Assembly: GCA_900549495.1 (NCBI GenBank)
Contig: UROL01000035.1
Coordinates: forward strand, 1-14,043
Length of the DNA: 14,043 nucleotides
Direction: 5' to 3'
Source: an uncultured Eubacteriales bacterium
Lineage (GTDB): Bacteria; Bacillota; Clostridia; Oscillospirales; Oscillospiraceae
Program-made: the position numbers and the translations under genes
Notes under the pieces: model-generated
Seen by the model: only the letters and a program-made list of their open reading frames with translations
What the model was told of the DNA's origin: nothing
The model's database searches: none
In this document: in pieces, positions 1 to 6,471 of the stretch
How the letters are laid out: each line of letters starts with the position of its first letter
Numbering within the stretch: the stretch's first letter is position 1

Positions 1-1263
1 GCCCTGGTGCTGGCATTGGCGGGGCAGAAGCCCCTGGTGCTGGAGCGGGGAGAGGATGCCCAGGCCCGGCACGCCGCCGTGGAGAAATTCTGGGGCGGTG
101 GCAGCTTTGACCGCCGCAGCAATGTGCAGTTCGGGGAAGGCGGCGCCGGTACCTTCTCTGATGGAAAGCTGAATACCGGGGTCAACAACCCCCGGATTCA
201 CTGGATTTTGCAGCAGCTGGTGGCAGCCGGGGCAGGGGAGGACATTTTATACGATGCCAAGCCCCATGTGGGCACCGATGTGCTGCTGACGGTGGTGCAG
301 AACCTTCGAAAGCGCATCATCAGCCTGGGGGGAGAGGTGCGATTTTCCACCCAGGTGACGGATTTGGAGCAGGAGGGCGGCTGCCTGACGGCGCTGGCTA
401 CGGAAAGCGGGGAGAAAATCCCCTGCCGCCAAGCCGTCCTTGCCATTGGCCACAGCGCCCGGGATACCTTTGAAATGCTCTGGCAGCGGCATGTGCCCAT
501 GGAGCCCAAGCCCTTTTCCATGGGGGTACGCATTGAGCACCGGCAGGAGATGGTGAATACGGCGCAGTATGGCGTAGATCAGCCCACGCTGCCTCCTGCC
601 GACTATAAGCTGGTAAAGCATCTGGATGAAAATACGGTGTATACCTTCTGTATGTGCCCCGGCGGCTATGTGGTGGCGGCGGCCTCCGAGGAGGGGGGCG
701 TGGTTACCAACGGCATGAGCTATTCCCACCGGGCAGGGGAGAATGCCAATGCGGCGCTGCTGGTGACCCTGAATCCCCAGGTGTTCCCCTATCCCGGGGC
801 CCTGGGCGGCATGTATTGGCAGCGGGAAATTGAGCAGCGGGCCTATGGGCTCAGCGGCTCCTATTGCGCCCCGGCGCAGCGCATCGGCGACTTTTTGCAG
901 GGGGTTCCCAGCACCGGTGCCGGGGCGGTGCAGCCCACCTATCGCCCGGGGGTGTACTGGTGCGATTTGCACCAGGTGCTGCCCACCGGCATCACCGATG
1001 CCCTGGAAAAGGCCATCCCTGCCCTGGATGGGAGCTTGCAGGGCTTTGCAGACCCGGAGGGTGTTTTGACCGCACCGGAGACCCGAAGCTCCTCGCCGGT
1101 GCGGATTCTCCGGGACGAAACCCGCCAATCCCAACTGCGGGGCCTGTACCCCACGGGAGAGGGGGCGGGCTATGCCGGGGGGATTATGTCCGCCGCTATT
1201 GACGGAATTCTGACGGCAGAAGCCCTGCTGGATGCCGCAAATCTGAATAAAAATGAAGGATAA
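1..1263 (+). CDS. FAD-dependent dehydrogenase, COG2509-like (5' end cut off by window)
   Basis: The reading frame is open from the first base, so the gene starts upstream and the N-terminal dinucleotide-binding glycine motif is missing. What remains is about 420 residues. The segment FGEGGAGTFSDGKLNTG (about residues 44-60 of this fragment) is characteristic of the uncharacterised FAD-dependent dehydrogenases of COG2509. Near the C-terminus GLYPTGEGAGYAGGI fits the second FAD-contacting motif that closes these Rossmann-fold flavoproteins. LAIGHSARDTFEML in the middle is also typical of the family. The protein is presumably a soluble cytoplasmic flavoenzyme; its substrate is unknown, and members are usually annotated only as NAD(P)/FAD-dependent oxidoreductases. 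A strong terminator follows 10 bases after the stop, so it does not belong to the transporter operon downstream. The family call is confident and the function is not known. Confidence 0.85.
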   Translation, partial: ALVLALAGQKPLVLERGEDAQARHAAVEKFWGGGSFDRRSNVQFGEGGAGTFSDGKLNTGVNNPRIHWILQQLVAAGAGEDILYDAKPHVGTDVLLTVVQNLRKRIISLGGEVRFSTQVTDLEQEGGCLTALATESGEKIPCRQAVLAIGHSARDTFEMLWQRHVPMEPKPFSMGVRIEHRQEMVNTAQYGVDQPTLPPADYKLVKHLDENTVYTFCMCPGGYVVAAASEEGGVVTNGMSYSHRAGENANAALLVTLNPQVFPYPGALGGMYWQREIEQRAYGLSGSYCAPAQRIGDFLQGVPSTGAGAVQPTYRPGVYWCDLHQVLPTGITDALEKAIPALDGSLQGFADPEGVLTAPETRSSSPVRILRDETRQSQLRGLYPTGEGAGYAGGIMSAAIDGILTAEALLDAANLNKNEG

Positions 1264-1272
1264 CTTTCAAAA

Positions 1273-1300
1273 CGCCGGAGTAAAATCCGGCGCTTTTCTT
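1273..1300 (+). terminator. Rho-independent terminator after the FAD dehydrogenase gene
   Basis: A perfect 7-bp stem, CGCCGGA (1273-1279) with TCCGGCG (1286-1292), has a 6-nt GTAAAA loop and is followed directly by CTTTTCTT. It starts 10 bases after the stop codon. Confidence 0.85.
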
Positions 1301-1499
1301 TACACAAATGAAGAAAAACAGTACCATTATTCAGATAAATAAATCCGTTCCGGGGAAAAGTTTGAAATATGACGAAAGAAGCGGATTTCCTCTGGATGAT
1401 ATTCCGAAAAGATGATTGGAGAAATATACCATAAATGCAAGATGATTCTACATTCTGTTTGTAGTAAATGCCAAAATATGAATAAATGAATTATTTTTG
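1301..1499. other. AT-rich intergenic stretch with no gene seen
   Basis: About 200 bases between the terminator and the next promoter are clearly richer in A and T than the surrounding coding DNA. Short frames here have no plausible ribosome binding site or recognisable protein. I see no RNA gene. It may be an upstream element or binding region for the transporter promoter, but nothing in the sequence proves this. Confidence 0.5.
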
Positions 1500-1528
1500 T
1501 TGCAATTCTGGGAAAAGGATGGTACAAT
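1500..1528 (+). promoter_or_regulatory. Sigma-A-type promoter of the DUF3798 transporter operon
   Basis: TTGCAA (1500-1505) and TACAAT (1523-1528) are separated by exactly 17 bases, a good match to the housekeeping consensus. The predicted transcription start is near 1535, which leaves a leader of about 185 nt before the first gene. Confidence 0.75.
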
Positions 1529-1533
1529 GAGGC

Positions 1534-1720
1534 CAGTTCTTGTGACAGAGACGTTCGTCCCCATGGCAAGGACTACCGAACTGCGGCTTCGGGAGCACCG
1601 CCTGGGGAAGCAGGACGTCCTTTTTTCTTTTCCACCCGGGGGGCAGAAAAGGGGACTGCCACACATTTTCAACGTTATTGCCCTTCGGGGGATTAACAAA
1701 AACAAAAGGAGGAAAATCGT
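1534..1720 (+). promoter_or_regulatory. Long structured 5' leader with switch-like alternative pairings
   Basis: Several pairings can be read directly. CAGTTC (1534-1539) pairs with GAACTG (1578-1583) and encloses GTCC (1557-1560) with GGAC (1570-1573). GCTTC (1586-1590) pairs with GAAGC (1607-1611), with CCGCCTGGG in its loop. A competing stem AAGGAC (1568-1573) with GTCCTT (1617-1622) runs straight into a T-run (1621-1626), as an intrinsic terminator would. It uses bases 1570-1573 of the first fold, so the two arrangements exclude each other. Further hairpins are CTTTTC (1627-1632) with GAAAAG (1646-1651), and CCC-TTCG-GGG (1681-1690). The ribosome binding site AAAGGAGG lies about 8 bases before the ATG. 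The layout suggests transcription attenuation, perhaps by a riboswitch, but I could not assign a known class. The CCGCCTGGG loop recalls the 3' hairpin of ZTP (pfl) riboswitches, while the conserved 5' part does not match well. Confidence 0.5.
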
Positions 1721-2860
1721 ATGAAAAAGATCATTTGCCTGGCTTTGGCCGCTGTGATGGTTCTGGGCCTGTTTGGACTGACTGCCAAGGCCGAGGCCAA
1801 CGACAACTGGAAGGTCGCCATCCTCACCGGTACCGTCTCCCAGGGCGAGGAAGAGTTCCGCGCCGCTGAGAAGGCCGTCGCCACCTGGGGCGCTGACCAC
1901 ATCATCACCGACACCTACCCCGACAACTTCACCTCCGAGATGGAGACCACCGTTTCCAAGCTGGTTGCTTTTGCTTCTGACCCCGATGTGAAGGCCATTG
2001 TCATGTGCCAGGCCGTCCCCGGTGCCAAGGCTGCTTTCGATAAGATTCGTGAGATGGGCCGGGACGATATCCTGCTGATTGCCGGTACCCCCCAGGAAGA
2101 CCCCGCCGTTATCGCTGCCGCTGCTGACGTGGTTATGTACGCCGATGAGGCCAAGCAGGGCGACACCATCATGGAGACCTGCGCCAACTGGGGCATCGAT
2201 GTGTTCATCCACTACTCCTTCCCCCGCCACATGGCCATGGAGCTGATTGTTGCCCGCCACGAGCTGCTGGAAGAGAACGCCGAAGCCCTGGGCATCGAGA
2301 TGGTTGACGTCACCGCTCCCGACCCCACCGCAGAAGCCGGCCTGTCCGCCTCTCAGCAGTTCATTCTGGAGGATGTTCCCCAGCAGCTGGCCAAGTACGA
2401 GGGCAAGAAGGTAGCCTTCTTCACCACCAACTGCGGCATGCAGCCTTCCCTGCAGGCAGCTGTTCTGGATGAGCCCAACGCCTACTATCCTCAGCCCTGC
2501 TGCCCCAGCCCCTACCACGCATTCCCCGCTACCCTGGGTCTGGAGCTGGAAATCGGCGGCGATGACGAGGATGCCCTGCACCAGATTGCCCTGAAGCTCC
2601 AGGAGCACGATGCTGTGGGCCGCTTCTCCACCTGGGCACACCCTGTTGCCATGACCATCATTGAGGTGGGCGTTGAGTACGCCAAGGCCTATATTGATGG
2701 CGAAATCACCGAGAGAAACGATGCTGACAAGCTGAAGGCCCTGCTGGAGGAGAAGGTTTCCGGCGCAAAGGTGGAGCCCTACACCGATGCCAAGGGTACC
2801 ACCTTCGACAACTACTACACCATCCTGCTGGCACCCGTTGACTTCAACGATTATCTGTAA
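1721..2860 (+). CDS. DUF3798 family extracytoplasmic substrate-binding protein
   Basis: This 379-residue protein starts with a classic Sec signal: MKK, a hydrophobic core (about residues 5-20), then TAKAEA followed by NDNWKVAILTG, where the mature domain begins. The mature part reads as a two-lobed periplasmic-binding-protein fold related to the BMP/sugar-binding type: an early KVAILTGTVSQGEEEF strand-helix, LLIAGTPQEDP, and KVAFFTTNCGMQP. The sequence and context fit DUF3798, a family of putative binding proteins of unknown ligand. The gene is first in the operon, behind a strong promoter and an ideal ribosome binding site (AAAGGAGG, 8 bases from ATG), and it uses strongly biased C-ending codons, as expected for a highly expressed binding protein. 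No lipobox cysteine follows the hydrophobic core; the only early cysteine is Cys6, inside it. In a Gram-positive this is unusual, because such proteins are normally lipid-anchored. The ligand is unknown. Confidence 0.8.
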   Translation: MKKIICLALAAVMVLGLFGLTAKAEANDNWKVAILTGTVSQGEEEFRAAEKAVATWGADHIITDTYPDNFTSEMETTVSKLVAFASDPDVKAIVMCQAVPGAKAAFDKIREMGRDDILLIAGTPQEDPAVIAAAADVVMYADEAKQGDTIMETCANWGIDVFIHYSFPRHMAMELIVARHELLEENAEALGIEMVDVTAPDPTAEAGLSASQQFILEDVPQQLAKYEGKKVAFFTTNCGMQPSLQAAVLDEPNAYYPQPCCPSPYHAFPATLGLELEIGGDDEDALHQIALKLQEHDAVGRFSTWAHPVAMTIIEVGVEYAKAYIDGEITERNDADKLKALLEEKVSGAKVEPYTDAKGTTFDNYYTILLAPVDFNDYL

Positions 2861-2884
2861 TTCGGCGGAAACGTAAATCTGTAT

Positions 2885-2913
2885 GAGCCCGCCCGTTCCA
2901 CACGGGCGGGCTC
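2885..2913 (+). promoter_or_regulatory. 12-bp GC-rich hairpin after the binding-protein gene
   Basis: GAGCCCGCCCGT (2885-2896) pairs perfectly with ACGGGCGGGCTC (2902-2913) around a 5-nt loop. Only a weak T-run follows (TTCATAGATTTT), and the downstream genes have no clear promoter of their own. It may be a leaky terminator or an mRNA 3'-end stabiliser that lets the binding protein be made in excess over the membrane components, as described for other binding-protein operons. Confidence 0.7.
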
Positions 2914-2932
2914 TTCATAGATTTTCTGATGC

Positions 2933-2972
2933 CCAATGAAAGACGCCGACCAGCCTCGGCGGTTTTCATTGG
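2933..2972 (+). promoter_or_regulatory. Second long hairpin just upstream of the ATPase gene
   Basis: CCAATGAAA (2933-2941) pairs with TTTCATTGG (2964-2972). Inside it, CGCCGA (2944-2949) pairs with TCGGCG (2956-2961) around a 6-nt loop, leaving a 2x2 internal loop. That is 15 base pairs in 40 nt, ending 16 bases before the ribosome binding site of the ATPase gene. There is no T-run, so it is not an ordinary terminator. RNA processing, stability or translational control are possible roles. Confidence 0.6.
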
Positions 2973-3004
2973 ATATTAGTATATATAAAGGAGGAGCAGA
3001 GAGA

Positions 3005-4603
3005 ATGGAAAACGAATATGTTTTGGAAATGAAGCATATCACAAAGCACTACGGCAACAATGCCGTCCTAAGCGATGTTTCCCTTTCTGTCAAACGGGGC
3101 GAAATCCACGCCCTTTTGGGTGAGAACGGCGCAGGAAAATCCACCTTAATGAATACCCTCTTCGGTATGCCGGTGATTCACGATACCGGCGGCTTCGAGG
3201 GGGAGATACTCCTGAATGGGGAAAAGGTGAACATCAGCTCCCCGCTGGATGCCATGCGGAAGGGCATCGGCATGGTGCACCAGGAGTTCATGCTCCTGCC
3301 CGGCTTTACCATTGCCGAGAATATCAAGCTGAACCGGGAGATAACCCAGCCCAATCTGGCCAGCCGGATGCTGAGCAAAAATTTGGAAACGCTGGATATG
3401 GGGGCCATGTCCCAGGATGCCCGGGCGGCGCTGGACAGCGTGGGCATGGGCATTGACGAATATACCAAGGTAAAGGGTATGCCCGTGGGCTATATGCAGT
3501 TCGTGGAGATTGCCCGGGAGATTGACAAAAAGGGTGTGCAGCTGCTGGTGTTCGACGAGCCCACCGCCGTCCTTACCGAGTCCGAGGCGGCCCAGCTGGT
3601 CACCGTTATGAAGAAGATTGCCGAAAGCGGCATTGCCATTATTTTCATCACCCACCGGCTGGAGGAGGTTATGGCCGCCGCCAAGGATGTCACCATCCTC
3701 CGGGATGGCAAGCTGGCGGCAACCCGGGCCATAGAGGATACCAGCATTGTGGAGCTGGCAGAGCTGATGATTGGCCGGAAGGGCGAGTCCGTGGTGGATG
3801 CCCAGCCCCGCACCGGTCACAGCGACAAGGTGGCCCTGAGCCTGCGGGATTTGAAGGTTCGGATGCCCGGCGAGAAGGTTCGGGGCGTGGATCTGGATGT
3901 GTATGAGGGGGAGATTTTCGGCATCGGCGGCCTGGCGGGCCAGGGCAAGCTGGGCATCCCCAACGGCGTGATGGGCCTGTACGACACCACCGGCACCGTG
4001 GAGCTCTTTGGAGAACCCCTGAAAACCGGGGATACCGGTGCGGCACTCCATGCCGGGCTGGCCATGGTGTCCGAGGACCGCAAGGGCGTGGGCCTGCTGC
4101 TGGACCAGTCCATCGAGGACAATATTGTTTTCAATGCCATGCAGATTCACGGGGAATACCTGAAAAAATTCGGCCCCTTCACCCTGAAGGACAGCAAGGC
4201 CATCCGGGATGTGGCCAATCGGATGATTCAGGAGCTGGATATCCGCTGCTTCGGCCCCACCCAGGCGGCGGGCACCCTGTCCGGCGGCAACCAGCAGAAG
4301 GTGTGCATCGCCCGGGCCCTGTGCATGAAGCCCCGGTTCCTGTTTGTGTCCGAGCCCACCCGGGGCATTGACATTGGCGCAAAGAAGCTGGTGCTGGAAA
4401 CCCTGGTGAAGCTGAACCGGGAGAAGGGGATGACCGTGGTGATTGTCTCCTCGGAGCTGCAGGAGCTGCGTAGCATCTCCGACCGGATTGCCATTGTGTC
4501 CGAGGGCCGCCTGGTGGATATCCTGGCCCCGGATGCCAGCGATGCGGACTTCGGCCTGGCCATGTCCGGCATCCGCCCCGGCGACCATAAGAAAGAAGGG
4601 TGA
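3005..4603 (+). CDS. ABC importer ATPase with two nucleotide-binding domains (RbsA/MglA type)
   Basis: I place the start at ATG 3005, which has GGAGG about 10 bases upstream; a longer in-frame start at 2936 would lie inside the hairpin without such a site. The product is 532 residues with two fused ATPase domains, the layout of carbohydrate and nucleoside importers. Domain 1 has Walker A GENGAGKST (39-47), Walker B VFDEPTA (Asp184, Glu185) and a switch histidine in FITHRLEE, but its signature is degenerate: PVGYMQ at 160-165 where relatives have LSVGQQQ. Domain 2 has a full signature LSGGNQQ (425-431), a degenerate Walker A GLAGQGKLG (309-317; Lys315 followed by Leu instead of Ser/Thr) and VSEPTRGID, with Ser449 in place of the Walker B aspartate. 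One composite site therefore looks competent and the other impaired, as is common in this family. It would energise the two permeases encoded next. Confidence 0.9.
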   Translation: MENEYVLEMKHITKHYGNNAVLSDVSLSVKRGEIHALLGENGAGKSTLMNTLFGMPVIHDTGGFEGEILLNGEKVNISSPLDAMRKGIGMVHQEFMLLPGFTIAENIKLNREITQPNLASRMLSKNLETLDMGAMSQDARAALDSVGMGIDEYTKVKGMPVGYMQFVEIAREIDKKGVQLLVFDEPTAVLTESEAAQLVTVMKKIAESGIAIIFITHRLEEVMAAAKDVTILRDGKLAATRAIEDTSIVELAELMIGRKGESVVDAQPRTGHSDKVALSLRDLKVRMPGEKVRGVDLDVYEGEIFGIGGLAGQGKLGIPNGVMGLYDTTGTVELFGEPLKTGDTGAALHAGLAMVSEDRKGVGLLLDQSIEDNIVFNAMQIHGEYLKKFGPFTLKDSKAIRDVANRMIQELDIRCFGPTQAAGTLSGGNQQKVCIARALCMKPRFLFVSEPTRGIDIGAKKLVLETLVKLNREKGMTVVIVSSELQELRSISDRIAIVSEGRLVDILAPDASDADFGLAMSGIRPGDHKKEG

Positions 4604-4608
4604 GAGAT

Positions 4609-6471
4609 ATGACAAACAGCAAAGCGAGAAGAGCCATTGCCGCCCTGCTCTGCCTGGCCTGCCTGGCGCTGGTCATTCTCGGCGGTGTGAATCTGCCCAA
4701 GAAGGGTCGGGATGCGGGCCAAAGCATTCTGGGTGAGCTTCGGGCAAAATCCCTGATGAATGCGGCAGGTGACGGCATTGTAGAAAGCTATGTGGCCATT
4801 GCCAAGAAGCAGGCCCAGCAGGCGGCCAAGGAAGCCGGAGGCGGCATGGCCGAAATCCGCACCGCCGTGGCGGAGGCGGAGCAGCGGGTTCGGGCAGAAT
4901 ATGAAAATGTGGAATTTGCCCAGGGGGTGGAGCCCAGCCAGGAGCTGGAAACTGCCGCCGGGAACTACAATCTCCTGCTGTCCCAGGCGGGAGAGCTGGA
5001 GGCCAAGGCCACCCAGGATTACATAGACGCCCACTATGATGAGGCCAAGGCCGCCCAGGAGGCCCAGCGGGAGGCCCTGCTGGCCGAGGGAAAGGACGTG
5101 CCGGAAAACGACACCATCCAGGTGGACATGAGCGGCTTCGAGGCCAGCCCGGAAATGCTGGCTGCCGCCGCCGCTGCCGATGCCGCCTATTGCCAGGTGG
5201 CGGAGGCGCTGAAGGCCCTGTATGCCGTGCTGGACGACGATGCCCTGACCTCCCTGCGCCAGACCATGGAGGACATTGTCTACCAGCCGGGGGATACCTA
5301 CGATACCCAGTACGACCGCTATATGCACCAGTCCGGCAGCAAGGGCACCGTGGCGGGATACCTGATTCGCCATGGGGATGATTTGCTCTATGGCAGCCTG
5401 GCTCTGCTGGTACTGGCGGCGCTCACCGTCTTCTATGAAAAGCTGGTGGAGAAGTTGGGGATTCCCAGAATTGTCATTGGCGTGTTCTTTATCCTGCTGT
5501 GCTTTATGTGCCTTTGGTACGATTTGTCCCTGTCCACGCTGCTTAGCAACTCCATCGTCCGAATGGGCATGAATTCGGTAATGGTTCTGGCCATGGTGCC
5601 AGGCATTCAGTGCGGCATCAGCCTGAACCTGGGCCTGCCCATTGGCCTGGTGGCGGGGCTCATCGGCGGCCTGGTCACCATCGAGTGGGGTATCCCCGGG
5701 TGGTGGGGCTTCCTGTTTGCCATTGCCTTTGGCTGCGTGATTGCGGCGGTGTGCGGCTATCTGTACGGTCTGCTGCTGAACCGGCTGAAGGGTGAGGAAA
5801 TGTCCGTCACCACCTATGTGGGCTTCTCCGTTGTCTCGCTGATGTGCATTGCCTGGCTGGTGCTGCCCTTCCAGTCCCTGAAGCTCCGCTGGCCTCTGGG
5901 CACCGGTCTTCGGAACACCATCGGCCTGGACAATACCAATTTCAAGCAGATTTTGAACAATTTCCTCTCCTTTAGCATTGGAGATTTCTTCGTCCCCACG
6001 GGGCTGCTGCTGTTTATGGCCCTGTGCTGCGCCCTGGTGTGGCTGTTCTCCCGGAGTAAGACCGGTGTGGCCATGCAGGCCGTGGGCAACAATCCCCGGT
6101 TCGCCCAGGCGGCGGGGGTGAATGTGGACAAGATGCGAATTGTGGGCACTACCCTTTCCACCGTCCTGGGTGCCGTGGGCATCCTGGTGTACTCCCAGAG
6201 CTATGGCTTTATGCAGCTGTACACCACACCCCGGCAGATGGGCTTTGTGGCGGCATCGGCCATTCTGATTGGCGGCGCCTCCACCTCCCGGTGCAAAATC
6301 AGCCATGTGCTCATCGGCACCTTCCTGTTCCAGGGTGTGCTGACCCTGGGAATGCCGGTGGCCAATGTGCTGGTGCCTGGCTCCACCATCTCCGAGACCC
6401 TGCGTATTCTGATTTCCAACGGTATTATTCTGTATGCCCTGACCAAGTCTGGAGGTGATTCCCGTGGCTGA
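4609..6471 (+). CDS. ABC importer permease (BPD_transp_2) with large extracytoplasmic helical insert
   Basis: ATG 4609 is preferred, with GAAGGGTGAG just upstream; a GTG at 4600 overlaps the ATPase stop codon but lacks a spaced ribosome binding site. The product is 620 residues. One membrane segment near residues 9-29 is followed by about 230 mostly hydrophilic residues, rich in Ala, Glu, Gln and Lys and likely helical or coiled-coil (AKKQAQQAAKEAG, AEAEQRVRAEYEN, EAQREALLAEG). The usual multi-spanning permease core begins near residue 260. The core carries the coupling region typical of this fold (AVGNNPRFAQAAGVNVDKMR) and a conserved IGGAS segment. Ordinary RbsC/YufP-like permeases are 300-400 residues and lack this insert. 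It would sit outside the membrane, where it could contact the binding protein. The gene overlaps the next by 8 bases, which suggests translational coupling. Confidence 0.85.
   Translation: MTNSKARRAIAALLCLACLALVILGGVNLPKKGRDAGQSILGELRAKSLMNAAGDGIVESYVAIAKKQAQQAAKEAGGGMAEIRTAVAEAEQRVRAEYENVEFAQGVEPSQELETAAGNYNLLLSQAGELEAKATQDYIDAHYDEAKAAQEAQREALLAEGKDVPENDTIQVDMSGFEASPEMLAAAAAADAAYCQVAEALKALYAVLDDDALTSLRQTMEDIVYQPGDTYDTQYDRYMHQSGSKGTVAGYLIRHGDDLLYGSLALLVLAALTVFYEKLVEKLGIPRIVIGVFFILLCFMCLWYDLSLSTLLSNSIVRMGMNSVMVLAMVPGIQCGISLNLGLPIGLVAGLIGGLVTIEWGIPGWWGFLFAIAFGCVIAAVCGYLYGLLLNRLKGEEMSVTTYVGFSVVSLMCIAWLVLPFQSLKLRWPLGTGLRNTIGLDNTNFKQILNNFLSFSIGDFFVPTGLLLFMALCCALVWLFSRSKTGVAMQAVGNNPRFAQAAGVNVDKMRIVGTTLSTVLGAVGILVYSQSYGFMQLYTTPRQMGFVAASAILIGGASTSRCKISHVLIGTFLFQGVLTLGMPVANVLVPGSTISETLRILISNGIILYALTKSGGDSRG

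Noticed and set aside
1586..1626. T-box-like element (GCACCGCC followed by GTCCTTTTTT)
   Set aside because: The conserved TGGNACCGCG antiterminator bulge is not matched, there is no room for a normal stem I with specifier loop, and the downstream gene is not amino-acid related.
1534..1626. ZTP (pfl) riboswitch
   Set aside because: The 3' hairpin loop CCGCCTGGG fits, but the 5' conserved GTGACTGGCG is not present (the leader has GTGACAGAGACG), so the pseudoknot would be broken. Left open as an unassigned leader.
1448..2641. Minus-strand open frame across the leader and binding-protein gene
   Set aside because: Gly/Val/Leu-rich antisense shadow of a highly codon-biased gene, with no domain and no start signal.
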